A stretch of DNA of 64,000 nt, taken from positions 1 to 64,000 of the forward strand of contig JAGXNS010000002.1 in NCBI GenBank assembly GCA_019894855.1, given 5' to 3'. The translations under genes and the position numbers were made by a program. The stretch comes from Promethearchaeota archaeon (GTDB lineage: Archaea > Asgardarchaeota > Lokiarchaeia > Sigyniarchaeales > SOKP01). The notes beneath the pieces are model-generated. The model was not told the origin of the DNA and did no database searches. It worked only from the letters and a program-made list of their open reading frames with translations. Positions 50,821 through 61,438 of this stretch are shown piece after piece. The number at the start of each line of letters is the position of its first letter. The first letter of the stretch is position 1.

Positions 50821-51309
50821 CTAATTTTTTGTGTTAACTATTACATTATCAACTTCAAAATGACGTAAAACGAGTTCTTTTATCTTTCTTATCATTGAAC
50901 CCTCTTTACCGATTGCTTTTCCTCGATCTTGAGGTCGTACAGAAATAATCACAGTTTTTTTCTCGTTTCTACTTTCTTTTACTTCTATGTTTTGAACTTG
51001 GATTGAATTCTTAGTAGTATTTAATATGAATTGAATGAATTGTCCAAGATCTTCTGACCAGGGAATCACATCAATCTTCTTTTGAAGCTTATTCATAAGA
51101 TCTTTCACATGTTCCCCAGCTTTACCAATAGCTTTTCCTACATCTTCTTTTTTAACTAAGAATATAATTATTTCAGAGTTATTTTCAGGAGATTCAAATA
51201 TTAAACAATCTTTAATAATAGCCCCAGAAATATTATTGAAAAGCGATATTAATTCCATCGATTTTCTGTCGAGTTTGATATTTCTATGTAACATCATTAA
51301 CGGTTCCAT
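50821..51309 (-). CDS. nusA: NusA-like KH-domain protein
   Basis: VKKEDVGKAIGKAGEHVK and RPQDRGKAIGKEGSMIRKIKEL KH motifs; operon position. Confidence 0.92.
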   Translation of the reverse strand: MEPLMMLHRNIKLDRKSMELISLFNNISGAIIKDCLIFESPENNSEIIIFLVKKEDVGKAIGKAGEHVKDLMNKLQKKIDVIPWSEDLGQFIQFILNTTKNSIQVQNIEVKESRNEKKTVIISVRPQDRGKAIGKEGSMIRKIKELVLRHFEVDNVIVNTKN

Positions 51310-51316
51310 TTAGTCT

Positions 51317-51697
51317 TTAATTATTTTTATCCTTCAAAGTTATTAAGTCTGAATCTCCAAAATCGTTGATTCCGATAACGGAAATCATGTATGGCTTGCC
51401 CATTGCTAACCCCAGTTCCCACGAAGAACCTTTATATTTGTGTATATATACATTTTTATTTATAAGAGAATTATAATAACTTAATTGGGCTTCCAATTCG
51501 GTTGGACAATTATTTGCGATAATGATCATCTTAAAAGGATCTTGTCTTAGTTGCCTTAAGACTTGCGTTTTACCAAAAATCATTTTACCGGTCTTATACG
51601 CAACTTTTATATTAGTATCAATATCGAATTCTTTGACTTTCTTTCTAGATAAATCGATTGTATCGCTTATCTTTATGTTTTTCCTTGCCATCGTCAT
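51317..51697 (-). CDS. rpl30e: Ribosomal protein L30e
   Basis: KTGKMIFGKTQVLRQLRQDPFKMIIIANNCP; operon position. Confidence 0.92.
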   Translation of the reverse strand: MTMARKNIKISDTIDLSRKKVKEFDIDTNIKVAYKTGKMIFGKTQVLRQLRQDPFKMIIIANNCPTELEAQLSYYNSLINKNVYIHKYKGSSWELGLAMGKPYMISVIGINDFGDSDLITLKDKNN

Positions 51698-51901
51698 TAC
51701 TTGTTGTATCAGTTTTAAAAATCAAAAACAATGTAATAAAAAAAATACAGAATAATTTAAATTTTTATCGCATGTTCTCCTATTTCTTGCTTTCAAGCAT
51801 TTTCAAATTAATATTAAAATTTAACTTTTATTTTTTTAGTATTGGGTTTATGAAGCGTAAAAACCGTGGATTATGATTGTCATTCGTGCTATATAGCTAA
51901 T

Positions 51902-53110
51902 TTATGTATTCTCGTCTTTTCTTAATTGATTTAATATTTTAAGGTTAGCATCTAAATCGAACATAACATTTACACGACCCGTGCCGATGGGAGATATCTG
52001 ACCTATGATAACATTTTCGGGAATTCCAAGTAATTTCTCTTCTTCACCATACAATCCTGCATCAAGTAATTGGTTTACTGTGACTTCAAACGCTGCTCTA
52101 GCAAATACACTCGATTTAGAACCTGAAATTCCGTGCCTTCCAATTGATTGAATTGAGCCTTCTACGCACATTAAATCGGATAAAATAAGGAGGTGCCTTT
52201 TATCGACATCTAAACCTTGTTGCTCTAAAACTTTTTGAGCTTCTTTAATTATCATGTTTCGAGCTGCCTCGATTCCATAGAGTTTTTCGATTTCATGAAT
52301 GTGATTTGATACAGTCCTAGTAGTATCTACCCCTTCGATTTGAGTGACGCCGTGCATATTTGTTCCTTCGGTTTTAATAACCCACTCCTTTTTATCGTCT
52401 GTTGGGGTTAGTAAACCTCTTTTAATACCACGTACACCTTTCACTACTTTTTTAAGTATCTTTTCTCTTAATTTTTGCAGATTCTGAATATCTTCAATCT
52501 GAGGATCAATTATTATAGAATTACCTTCGCGTTTAATTGTTCCCTTCTTTTTGTATCGTTTTAATATTTCAGGAATAGCTTCTATATCAATACCGCGTTT
52601 CTCACAAATTTCGGGTATTAAGTTGATGATGATATTCCAGTTGACAAAATCTAAGTCGACATCATGAGTAATTTGTTCAATGCGAATTTGTTCGATTCTT
52701 TTGTGAACTTCAATAGCCTTCTCTTCACTTTGATTATACGGTTCTTCTAAATAAATTGTTTGTTGAGGTGTACTTGGAAAGCGTCTAGCATCTACGATTT
52801 CTATTAGTCTAGGAAGACCTTGGGTTACTGAGAATTCTTCTACGCCAGCGTAGTGAAATGTTCTTAAAGTCATTTGTGTTCCTGGTTCTCCAATACTTTG
52901 AGCAGCTACTGTTCCAACAGGTTCATGAGTTTCGACAATAGCGTTATTATAATTAATATAAATCTTGTTTAAAAGGTATTCCAGTTGTTCTTCTTCAAGA
53001 TCTTCACCTTTTACACGATTTCTGATTCTGTTAATTAGATCGTTTGGAATACCATCTTCTTTGAGTATTTCTAAGTTTTCCTCTAAAATTTCTTGAGTTA
53101 CTTTTGCCAT
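51902..53110 (-). CDS. rpoA2: DNA-directed RNA polymerase subunit A''
   Basis: [49 protein letters not shown]. Confidence 0.97.
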   Translation of the reverse strand: MAKVTQEILEENLEILKEDGIPNDLINRIRNRVKGEDLEEEQLEYLLNKIYINYNNAIVETHEPVGTVAAQSIGEPGTQMTLRTFHYAGVEEFSVTQGLPRLIEIVDARRFPSTPQQTIYLEEPYNQSEEKAIEVHKRIEQIRIEQITHDVDLDFVNWNIIINLIPEICEKRGIDIEAIPEILKRYKKKGTIKREGNSIIIDPQIEDIQNLQKLREKILKKVVKGVRGIKRGLLTPTDDKKEWVIKTEGTNMHGVTQIEGVDTTRTVSNHIHEIEKLYGIEAARNMIIKEAQKVLEQQGLDVDKRHLLILSDLMCVEGSIQSIGRHGISGSKSSVFARAAFEVTVNQLLDAGLYGEEEKLLGIPENVIIGQISPIGTGRVNVMFDLDANLKILNQLRKDENT

Positions 53111-53139
53111 TTCATTTGACCTTTATAAAATTTAATAAA

Positions 53140-56112
53140 TTATCCTAATCTTTCTTTTTTCCACTCTAAATATCCTTTTGTGAGTTTCCCTCTCCATTCT
53201 GCGTTTTTACCTTCCTCTGTGTTATACAATTCCCTCAATTCTTCTTCACTGAGCGCTTGATCTTTCTTATCTGCTTTTTCTTGTTTTTCAGACTCATCTT
53301 TGACAGTATTTTTGGGTGTAGGTTTTTTGGTGGGGGGTTTTTTAGTGGAAGGTTTTTTGGTTGTTGTTGCCTTAGATGTAACTTTAGGTTTTGGGATTCT
53401 TTTGATTTCCTCACGAATTTCGTTTAAGTCAAGGGCTTTAGCTTTGAGCAGAAGAACATCAAGATTTACTGCATCAGAATGATCGGTATGCATAGGATCT
53501 ATACCGTCGTCACCATAGCGGAATTGAATAATATTTTTATCACTGTTCCTTACAGTTCCATCATTTTCTACAATCATGTCTTGTAAAGCGTTTACCAACC
53601 GCCTTTGCATATACCCACTAGTAGAGGTACGAACAGCAGTATCTACTAGCCCTTCTCGACCACCCATTGCATGAAAAAAGAATTCCTCTGGATTTAGTCC
53701 TTTTCGGTAAGAACTCTCGACGAAACCTCTTGCTTTAGGTGTTAAGTCGTCTTGTTTAAAATGTGGAAGAGTTCTTGAACTATATCCTCTATTAATTCTT
53801 TCACCTCTTATCGCCTGCTGGCCCACTACAGCGGACATTTGTCCTAAATTTAAGATGTTTCCTCTAGCTCCCGATTTCGTCATAATTACTGAATGAGCTT
53901 CGTCTCCAATATGGTGAGCTGCGGTTTCTTCGGCCATTTTTCTCGCTTCTGCTAATATTTGTCGTATTCTAAGTTCAAGTGTTTCGCGCATAGAACGTCC
54001 GGGGGCTCTTCTCAAAACCGTCGTGTCATTTTCTCTATATGCTTTGATTAGTTTCTTTGCTTCGATATCAACATCTTTTAATATTTTAAGAATCTTATCA
54101 TAAGCTTCACCGTAGACATAAACTTCATCCAATCCCATTGTCATTCCATTCTGACGGATAACGTACAATAGCATTTTTGTGGCGTTGTCTAAAAATTCTC
54201 TCCCTCGCGCGTTTCCATGATCCTTAATTACACGCTGTAGAATACTATTAGATTGCATAGCACCGAATGAGTTTTCGTCAATAGTTCCCGTTATAAGAAT
54301 ACCGTTTTTGATTACCACATAAGCATCGTATTCACAATCTTCTTCCTTACAAACTTCACATTTTTTACAAAATTTCGATTTTACTTTTATATTCAAATCG
54401 TTCGGAAAAAGAGTGCTAAAAATTTGCTTTCCTGAATATAACTTCTCAGGGACCGTTTTAACTGGAGTAATGTCATCTAAACTAAATCCTGGTTTAGTAG
54501 TAAAGACACCTCCCATATAAAGTAGTTTTAATGCGTCCTTTCTGTCATAAACTGAGTCTAAACTTGTAAATTGAAACACAGAGGAAATAAAGTCTTGAAT
54601 TCCTCCCAGAATTGGGCCACCAAATCTCGGAGATAATATGTGGTTTTGCACTTTCAATAGCAGTTCGGCTTCAGTTCGAGCTTCTTCGCTTTGTGGGACA
54701 TGCAAGTTCATCTCATCACCATCAAAATCGGCGTTGTAAGGTGGACAAACCGTTAAATTTAACCTAAAAGTTCGACCATCCATTATTTTAACCTCGTGAG
54801 CCATAATAGACATTCTATGAAGGGAAGGTTGTCGATTAAACAAAACTAAATCACCGTCAGCTAAATGTCGTTCAACGGTATATCCTGGAGCAAGCATTTC
54901 CGAAATGATTTTACGATTCTTAACGTACCGTAAATCTATCCTTCTTCGATCGCTTCTAATTATATAATTTGCTCCTGGATGATGAAAGGGTCCATTGAGA
55001 ACGAGTTGTTTCATTTCTTCGATGTTCCAATCGTTAATATTTGTAGGTATGGTTAAAATTTTAGCAATTTCCATTGGTACACCTACATCATTAATGCTAA
55101 TGAAAGGGTTTGGAGAAATTACGGAGCGTGCGGAAAAATCAACTCTTTTTCCACTCAAATTGCTTCTAAACCTTCCTTCCTTCCCTTTTAATCTTTGTGT
55201 AAGAGTTCTTAACGCTCTCCCAGATCTATGTCTCGCTGGTGGAATTCCAGAAACCTGATTATCGAAATAGGTTGTAATATGATATTGAAGTAATTCCCAT
55301 AAATCCTCAACGATTAGATGAGGTGCACCTGCATCAATATTTTCTCTAAGTCTTTGGTTAATACGAATAACATCAACTAATTTGTGGGTTAAATCGTCTT
55401 CAGATCTAATTCCACTATCTAACGTAATAGAAGGTCGAGCACAAACAGGTGGAATTGGTAATACCGTAAATATTACCCATTCAAGTCTCGCATTTTCAGG
55501 GGATACTCCTAAAATCCTAAGGTCATTATCTGTCATTTTTTTAAGGCGTTCTAGTATTTCAATAGGAGTAATCCTTCGAGAGCCCTTAGTTTCTTCTTCT
55601 TCATAAAAAGTAGTAGGTTTTTCTATTACAATTTTTTTCTTTTTTGCGCCACAATACGGACAAATTTTACTTTTTCTTGCCTGCTTAAACACATTCTTTG
55701 TAGCATCTTCATCATCTTCAAAGAAAATTCTACGGTGCTTTAATTGTCCTTGCCTAAATGTTTCCATTTCTTCATCTGTTAACATTAACCTTGAGCATTC
55801 AGGACAGATGCTTCTTAGGACTTTGAGGACTTTTTTCGAATAGCCGACATGAATAACGGGCCTTGCTAATTCTATATGACCAAAGTGCCCCATACAATTA
55901 CTAACAAGGTTGCCACAAGTCTGACATCTCTGTCCCGGCTCAATAGTCCCTAACCGTTGATCCATAAGACCACTGGGAATAGGTAAACCATCTTCATCAT
56001 AAGTATCTGCCGTAATTATCCTGGCAGCAGACATTTTTCTAATTTCGTCGGGACTTAATAATCCGAATTTAATTTTTTCAACTAATTTAGTACGACTGAA
56101 TGAATAACTCAT
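53140..56112 (-). CDS. rpoA1: DNA-directed RNA polymerase subunit A'
   Basis: CPPYNADFDGDEMNLHVPQS catalytic motif, GKRVDFSARSVISP, N-terminal Zn motifs. Confidence 0.98.
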   Translation of the reverse strand: MSYSFSRTKLVEKIKFGLLSPDEIRKMSAARIITADTYDEDGLPIPSGLMDQRLGTIEPGQRCQTCGNLVSNCMGHFGHIELARPVIHVGYSKKVLKVLRSICPECSRLMLTDEEMETFRQGQLKHRRIFFEDDEDATKNVFKQARKSKICPYCGAKKKKIVIEKPTTFYEEEETKGSRRITPIEILERLKKMTDNDLRILGVSPENARLEWVIFTVLPIPPVCARPSITLDSGIRSEDDLTHKLVDVIRINQRLRENIDAGAPHLIVEDLWELLQYHITTYFDNQVSGIPPARHRSGRALRTLTQRLKGKEGRFRSNLSGKRVDFSARSVISPNPFISINDVGVPMEIAKILTIPTNINDWNIEEMKQLVLNGPFHHPGANYIIRSDRRRIDLRYVKNRKIISEMLAPGYTVERHLADGDLVLFNRQPSLHRMSIMAHEVKIMDGRTFRLNLTVCPPYNADFDGDEMNLHVPQSEEARTEAELLLKVQNHILSPRFGGPILGGIQDFISSVFQFTSLDSVYDRKDALKLLYMGGVFTTKPGFSLDDITPVKTVPEKLYSGKQIFSTLFPNDLNIKVKSKFCKKCEVCKEEDCEYDAYVVIKNGILITGTIDENSFGAMQSNSILQRVIKDHGNARGREFLDNATKMLLYVIRQNGMTMGLDEVYVYGEAYDKILKILKDVDIEAKKLIKAYRENDTTVLRRAPGRSMRETLELRIRQILAEARKMAEETAAHHIGDEAHSVIMTKSGARGNILNLGQMSAVVGQQAIRGERINRGYSSRTLPHFKQDDLTPKARGFVESSYRKGLNPEEFFFHAMGGREGLVDTAVRTSTSGYMQRRLVNALQDMIVENDGTVRNSDKNIIQFRYGDDGIDPMHTDHSDAVNLDVLLLKAKALDLNEIREEIKRIPKPKVTSKATTTKKPSTKKPPTKKPTPKNTVKDESEKQEKADKKDQALSEEELRELYNTEEGKNAEWRGKLTKGYLEWKKERLG

Positions 56113-56298
56113 AAATCTAAAATAACCTCAATTTTTGAATTAAAAAGATAAAACAATAAAGAATAAGTTAACAAGTTCTGCACTATAAAAAAACTAAGCA
56201 AGCAAATATTAAAAATTTTTCGGATTAGACATTTTTTTATCTATTCTATTATTACTTTATATCAAGTAGTTTATTTTATAGATGTATTCACTCACGCA

Positions 56299-56910
56299 AT
56301 GATGAAGATAAAGTCGCTATTTAAAAGTAAATTAATGGTATTCTGCATTCAAATATTGATTTTACTAATATTCAGCGCTATATTTAATTATCAGATTCAA
56401 ATTGATTTTGATTCGAGTACTGACCCTAGAGCAGGGGAGCAACAATTTATTATCCAATTTCTTGCTAACTTATTTTTATATAACACAACTTTTGGTTTTT
56501 TATACATAAATTTTACATGGGTAATTGTTTCGTTATTACCTATTCTCATGTTTAACAATTTCAGAAAAGCTTATTCAATGAATTTAGCAACTTTCTTTTT
56601 TCCTAATTTCTTTTTTTATGTTTTCTATTGGAGGTATTCAATAACATCCTTTAGTTCTGTTTTCCCAACTTTTTTAGTCGAAACTGTCGCGCTAGCAATT
56701 ACACTCGTAATAATTTCCATAGGGTTGTCATTTGTCTTAAAATTAATTAGAAGTGAAGAAAAGAAAATAGATATAAAAGATATTGAATTAAAAAATAGAT
56801 CAGAATGCCCTCAATGTGGAGCTAAATTCGATTCAAAACCAGAATATTGTTATAACTGTAATACTTATTTAAAAGAAGAATTAGGGGAAATAATTGGAAG
56901 CGAGAAATGA
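56299..56910 (+). CDS. Membrane protein with C-terminal zinc ribbon
   Basis: TM segments, then CPQCGAKFDSKPEYCYNCNTYL. Confidence 0.7.
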   Translation: MMKIKSLFKSKLMVFCIQILILLIFSAIFNYQIQIDFDSSTDPRAGEQQFIIQFLANLFLYNTTFGFLYINFTWVIVSLLPILMFNNFRKAYSMNLATFFFPNFFFYVFYWRYSITSFSSVFPTFLVETVALAITLVIISIGLSFVLKLIRSEEKKIDIKDIELKNRSECPQCGAKFDSKPEYCYNCNTYLKEELGEIIGSEK

Positions 56911-56914
56911 AAAA

Positions 56915-58348
56915 ATGTCATTTGAACGATTGTTTAAACCAAAAAATGTTCTAATATATGATGCAAAACCCAAAATTTCGTTTTTTATAGATGGATTTAT
57001 TAGACAAGGATACAATTTGAAAAATCTCTATCTCGTTTCTACTCAAGTTAAAGAAATTTTAGGCATAAAATGTTTAAAATCTGTCGACGATGTTCCTGTT
57101 GATTCGATCGATCTCGTTATTTTATCCGTTAGAAGAGACAATTTGGTTAAGGAATTATCAAACTTATTATCTCGTAAAATAATTAAGTTTATTCATATTT
57201 TTACAGCGGGTACTGGAGAATTTGACGAAAAAGGTGCTAATATTGAAAGGGAAATTAAAGAAATTCTTAATGCCTATTCCTCTACGAGAAGCATAGGTCC
57301 AAATTGTATGGGTTTGTATTGCCCACAAGGAAAAATAGCATATTACTCCTCTTTTCCTACCGAAAATGGGGATGTAGGATTAATTTTTCAGTCTGGAGAT
57401 TTACATTCTAAGATGGTTAAGTTTGGTTCTCGAAGATACAATTTAAGATTTTCGAAAGGGGTTAGTGCAGGAAATTGCATTGATATTCAAGTTTCTGAAT
57501 TATTACAATACTTAAATAATGACAATGAAACGCAAGTTATTTGCGTTTACTTCGAGGGTCTGCCTGTCTTACAAAAAAATGAAGGAAGAAGACTCCTAGA
57601 AGTATTAAAAAATATGAAGAAACCCGTGCTCTTTATGCGCGGAGGAAGAACTGAGAGAGGTCAGGCAGCAGTTTTAACTCACACGGGCTCCTTGGCTTCA
57701 AAAGGTAATATTTGGAAAGCAATTTTTAAACAGACGCCAATTATTGACGTTCCACCGTCTTTAGATGAGCTAATCGATTATACTTACCTATTTTCCAACA
57801 ATATACAACATTATAAAGAAAGAAAGAAAGAAGTGAAGTATCCAAAATCAAAAAATGTTTTAGTAGTTTTATGGTCTGGTGGTTTTGGGATTTTAGCTAC
57901 TGATATTTTAACTGAATTAGGACTGAACCTACCGATTATATCAGGAAAAAAATTAGACGCCCTAAAACAGATATATCCTATTAGGGTTGGGAGCTTAACT
58001 AATCCTTTGGATATGCCTTGGATTATTTCAAGTAAGGTGTATTCGGAGGTTTGTAAGGCGGCGATAGATGATACTATCGATTTAGTATTGATAGTAACAG
58101 ATGCTTGGAGAGATTTGGATGATGATAAATTTAAAAATTTTTATATCAATTTACTTGGAATTAGAACGCATGTAGAATCTTTAGATAAAATCTTTGTGAT
58201 TATATTGCCGCAGTATCCTAGCGAATCACGGCAGATATTATCCAATAAATTGAAAAATGATGGATTTCTCGTGTATGAATCAATAGAAAGCGCAGCAAGG
58301 TCGTTTTTGAAATTATATGAATATGGTAATAAGAGGAAAGTAGTTTAA
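56915..58348 (+). CDS. ADP-forming acyl-CoA synthetase / CoA ligase alpha-like protein
   Basis: SIGPNCMGLYCP, GLIFQSGD, AVLTHTGSLAS; likely start MSFERLF at 56915. Confidence 0.78.
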   Translation: MSFERLFKPKNVLIYDAKPKISFFIDGFIRQGYNLKNLYLVSTQVKEILGIKCLKSVDDVPVDSIDLVILSVRRDNLVKELSNLLSRKIIKFIHIFTAGTGEFDEKGANIEREIKEILNAYSSTRSIGPNCMGLYCPQGKIAYYSSFPTENGDVGLIFQSGDLHSKMVKFGSRRYNLRFSKGVSAGNCIDIQVSELLQYLNNDNETQVICVYFEGLPVLQKNEGRRLLEVLKNMKKPVLFMRGGRTERGQAAVLTHTGSLASKGNIWKAIFKQTPIIDVPPSLDELIDYTYLFSNNIQHYKERKKEVKYPKSKNVLVVLWSGGFGILATDILTELGLNLPIISGKKLDALKQIYPIRVGSLTNPLDMPWIISSKVYSEVCKAAIDDTIDLVLIVTDAWRDLDDDKFKNFYINLLGIRTHVESLDKIFVIILPQYPSESRQILSNKLKNDGFLVYESIESAARSFLKLYEYGNKRKVV

Positions 58349-59304
58349 TGACTGGAGAATTAATCGCAATTTTCGCAGTCTTAACTTTTGTAATATCAAA
58401 CGTCCTCTTTCGAAAAACTGAGCGGCATGCTAGCCCTGTTTTTATTAACTTTTTTCGTACTGCAATTGGAACTTTAACATTTATAGTAATCGCTGTTATT
58501 TTAGGTATTTTTACATATATATTCTTATTACCATGGAATTTGTGGTTAATAACATTCCTAAGTTTTCTTTTTGGACAAGTAATTGGAGACACAGCGTATT
58601 TTAAAGCGCAAAAAGAACTTGGTACTACACTTGCTTTAGCGGTTTCAATGACATTTCCTGTATTTACCGTTCTTCTATCATTACTTTTTCTAAACCGTGC
58701 TTTTGACTATAAGATAATTCTGTCGATTGTTCTTATTGGGTCAGGGATCATAGTAATAGGGAAGTCCAAAATAATCACTGAAAACAAAAACTCAATAGAT
58801 TTGGAAACTCACCCTCAAAAATTAATTTCTCATACGTCCTATAAACCAATCGTATACGCCTTAATCGCTTCACTTGGATGGGCTATAGGTCTTGTCATAA
58901 TAGATTATGTGACGAATCAAATTGATCAAATATTAGTTTCAAATGGAATAAGTTCTATTATTAGCAATGTAATTCGCTTTCCATTTGCTCTGCTGATCTT
59001 ATTCTTAATGGTTTGGAGAGAAAATAGATTTGGTGATGGTAACCAAAATTTATTCTCATATAGAAAACCTTCTAAAACATGGTCTATTCTGCTTATAGCA
59101 TCCATTATTGGTACTTCTTTAGGAGCGTATTTATATACTGAAGCAGCTCACACAGCTGGAGCCATTGTGATGTCATTATTAGCGAGTGCAAGCCCTTTGT
59201 TTTCACTTCCACTAACCTATTGGTTGAATAAAGAAAGGATTAGTAAATACGGTTTTTTAGGAGTACTTGCTACAATCTTAGGAGTAGTTGTGGTTATAAT
59301 ATAA
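58348..59304 (+). CDS. EamA/DMT-superfamily transporter
   Basis: Ten-TM hydrophobic pattern with repeated DMT halves. Confidence 0.8.
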   Translation: MTGELIAIFAVLTFVISNVLFRKTERHASPVFINFFRTAIGTLTFIVIAVILGIFTYIFLLPWNLWLITFLSFLFGQVIGDTAYFKAQKELGTTLALAVSMTFPVFTVLLSLLFLNRAFDYKIILSIVLIGSGIIVIGKSKIITENKNSIDLETHPQKLISHTSYKPIVYALIASLGWAIGLVIIDYVTNQIDQILVSNGISSIISNVIRFPFALLILFLMVWRENRFGDGNQNLFSYRKPSKTWSILLIASIIGTSLGAYLYTEAAHTAGAIVMSLLASASPLFSLPLTYWLNKERISKYGFLGVLATILGVVVVII

Positions 59305-59320
59305 AATTTTAAAGGATTGT

Positions 59321-59899
59321 TTAGAGCAGTTTGTCGTACGTAAAGTTATGAAGATCAAGAATTTTTTTCGTCATCTCTACGAAAATTTCTCGTATATTAT
59401 AATTTTTCTTCGCAGAAGTCTTAAAAAATTCAACATCATTATGTTTTTTTCTAAAACTCTCTATAACTAACTCGTCAACTTTTTCCGGTTTTTTTGCTAA
59501 ATCACTTTTACATCCTACTAGTAACTTTGGTGTTTTACTTTGTTTCTGTTTTATGAGATGTTCATACCACCAGTCCAAACCAAGTAATGTGTTATTTAGG
59601 TTAAACAAGCTGAATACCATAAATATTCCGTTTGCTCCATGGATATAATAGCTAAACATTTGTTTAAATTGTTCTTGTCCCCCAAAATCCCAAAGAGAAA
59701 GCCTAACATAAGTTTCATCTCCATCTACAATAATAGGAAGGTCATATGTGAAGAAATCAATTCCTATTGTTAGTCGTGTATTCGCGTCAAAAGTATCAAA
59801 GCACAGTCTTCTCGCTATACAAGTTTTTCCTACACCTCCTTGACCGAGTAGGCATATTTTGAAGATATAATGGGGTTGTTTTTCAGGTTCAAATGACAT
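59321..59899 (-). CDS. Rab-like small GTPase
   Basis: GQGGVGKTC, WDFGGQEQFKQMF, GCKSDL, TSAKKN. Confidence 0.92.
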   Translation of the reverse strand: MSFEPEKQPHYIFKICLLGQGGVGKTCIARRLCFDTFDANTRLTIGIDFFTYDLPIIVDGDETYVRLSLWDFGGQEQFKQMFSYYIHGANGIFMVFSLFNLNNTLLGLDWWYEHLIKQKQSKTPKLLVGCKSDLAKKPEKVDELVIESFRKKHNDVEFFKTSAKKNYNIREIFVEMTKKILDLHNFTYDKLL

Positions 59900-60025
59900 T
59901 GAGTTTCAACTACTGTTTAAATTGCTTTAAAAATCTATTAGATTCTAGGAATATACATCACGATTGGTATTAAATCTTTATGTAATAGAGAGAAATTTTT
60001 ATTATCGAATTGAAATATAGGAATT

Positions 60026-60487
60026 ATGAACGAAAAAAATATGTTTCCTGATTATCAACCAAAGATTAATCCGGACTCGCTTGAAGATTATCTAAAAAAG
60101 CCAAGTGAGGTGTATAAAATCCTTGAAGAAATCGGAGAACCTAACATCAATAATCTAAAAACTATTGTAACTAATTTTTTAAAACATAAGAATGCCGCTA
60201 AGAATAATCCTGGAAGTGCTCAGAAGGGAAATGTTGCTATTGGAGCAGACGAAGACCAATATTTTCCCTCGGAAGATGAATTGTTAGTATCAGAATTAGG
60301 AAAATTAATACTACGAGTTACCGGGTCTTATTCCAAACAGCAAATGAAGATATTAAAGTTAAAACATCAAATTAAGTCTCAACGATTGAGCTACCCGGAG
60401 ATAACTTTTAGACATGTGGATGTTATGGGATCAGGCCGATTTTTTTACGCAGAAAAAGCTACGCTGGAAACAAAAATTGAATTGTAA
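60026..60487 (+). CDS. Hypothetical protein
   Basis: 153 aa ORF, no recognised motif. Confidence 0.6.
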   Translation: MNEKNMFPDYQPKINPDSLEDYLKKPSEVYKILEEIGEPNINNLKTIVTNFLKHKNAAKNNPGSAQKGNVAIGADEDQYFPSEDELLVSELGKLILRVTGSYSKQQMKILKLKHQIKSQRLSYPEITFRHVDVMGSGRFFYAEKATLETKIEL

Positions 60488-60566
60488 GTCATTGGATTCT
60501 GCTTAATTGATCGCAACGGGGTGATTTACTTATAAGTGACGAAGAAAAGTTAAGCGAGAAAAATGA

Positions 60567-60728
60567 ATGACTATTTTTTTTTACAAAGCGAATAACTTTA
60601 CGGAATTCTTTTCAATATTTAATTCGTTTACTTTTCTCTTTTGTTTTGCATTTCTCGGATTTAGCTTATATTACTACCGTTACGATCTTCCGAAAGATCA
60701 AAGTTTCAGAAATCCAAATTTATATTGA
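60567..60728 (+). CDS. Possible 53-aa single-TM small protein
   Basis: Manual translation MTIFFYKANNFTEFFSIFNSFTFLFCFAFLGFSLYYYRYDLPKDQSFRNPNLY*; below ORF-track length cut-off. Confidence 0.25.
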   Translation: MTIFFYKANNFTEFFSIFNSFTFLFCFAFLGFSLYYYRYDLPKDQSFRNPNLY

Positions 60729-60828
60729 GTATAAAAATACGGTTAATAATTGACTATTTCAAAAAGATAAAAAGATAAAAAGAAAAAAAAATAAAGATGT
60801 AAATATAGTAAGCTTTCAGGAAATCGCT

Positions 60829-61035
60829 TTAAATTAAGTTGATAGCGATTTTCATATCAGCTTGAGTTACTTTCTTACGACCAGAGTGTTTTGCGATATC
60901 TAAAGCACAGCCAGTTAATGTTTTTGCATATTCTTCTAAATAGTCCATTAACTTATCAACAGCAGCTCTACTTACGATTTCTGCTCCAGCCTTTTTCATT
61001 AAAGCCCGTAAAGGACTCCATGCGAATGCAGCCAT
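60829..61035 (-). CDS. Archaeal histone
   Basis: SPLRALMKKAGAEIVSRAAVDKLMDYLEEYAKTLTGCALDIAKHSGRKKVTQADMKIAI histone fold. Confidence 0.93.
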   Translation of the reverse strand: MAAFAWSPLRALMKKAGAEIVSRAAVDKLMDYLEEYAKTLTGCALDIAKHSGRKKVTQADMKIAINLI

Positions 61036-61226
61036 TTTTTTATTCCTCCACTAATTTAAAATTTTTTAAAATTTTGTTATAAATTTATATTGGTATTATA
61101 TTTAAATTGGAATTACTTATATTTAAATGTGTTGGTTGGTCATTGTTTATTCGATTAATTATATCACCCAATTCTGGTCGACAAAAAAAATACTTGTTGA
61201 TAAAAAATATTTTTTTTACTAGCAAT

Positions 61227-61334
61227 ATCAGATCAATAGATCTGATCAAATATTGAGTTCGAATGATAAGGTTGATCAGTCATTCAATGCTAATATAAGA
61301 CTAGTTGGTAAAATTCATAAACCAACGAGCTAGT
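61227..61334. repeat. Cluster of inverted repeats in a ~400-bp intergenic region
   Basis: ATCAGATC-AATA-GATCTGAT (61227..61246); GAATGA/TCATTC (61261..61285); ACTAGTTGGT/ACCAA..CTAGT (61300..61334). Confidence 0.6.
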
Positions 61335-61438
61335 AACTAACTTGTAAATAAGATTTAATTATATCGAAATTTCTTAGTTTTGACTTTTTCTCATTTACAG
61401 GAGAGTTATTCAATTTTTTCAGTAAAATAGGTCAAGAT

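Noticed and set aside
53300-53482. Plus-strand 60-aa hydrophobic ORF (VGFLVGGFLVEGFLV)
   Set aside because: Antisense reading of the Lys/Pro/Thr-rich repeat in rpoA1.
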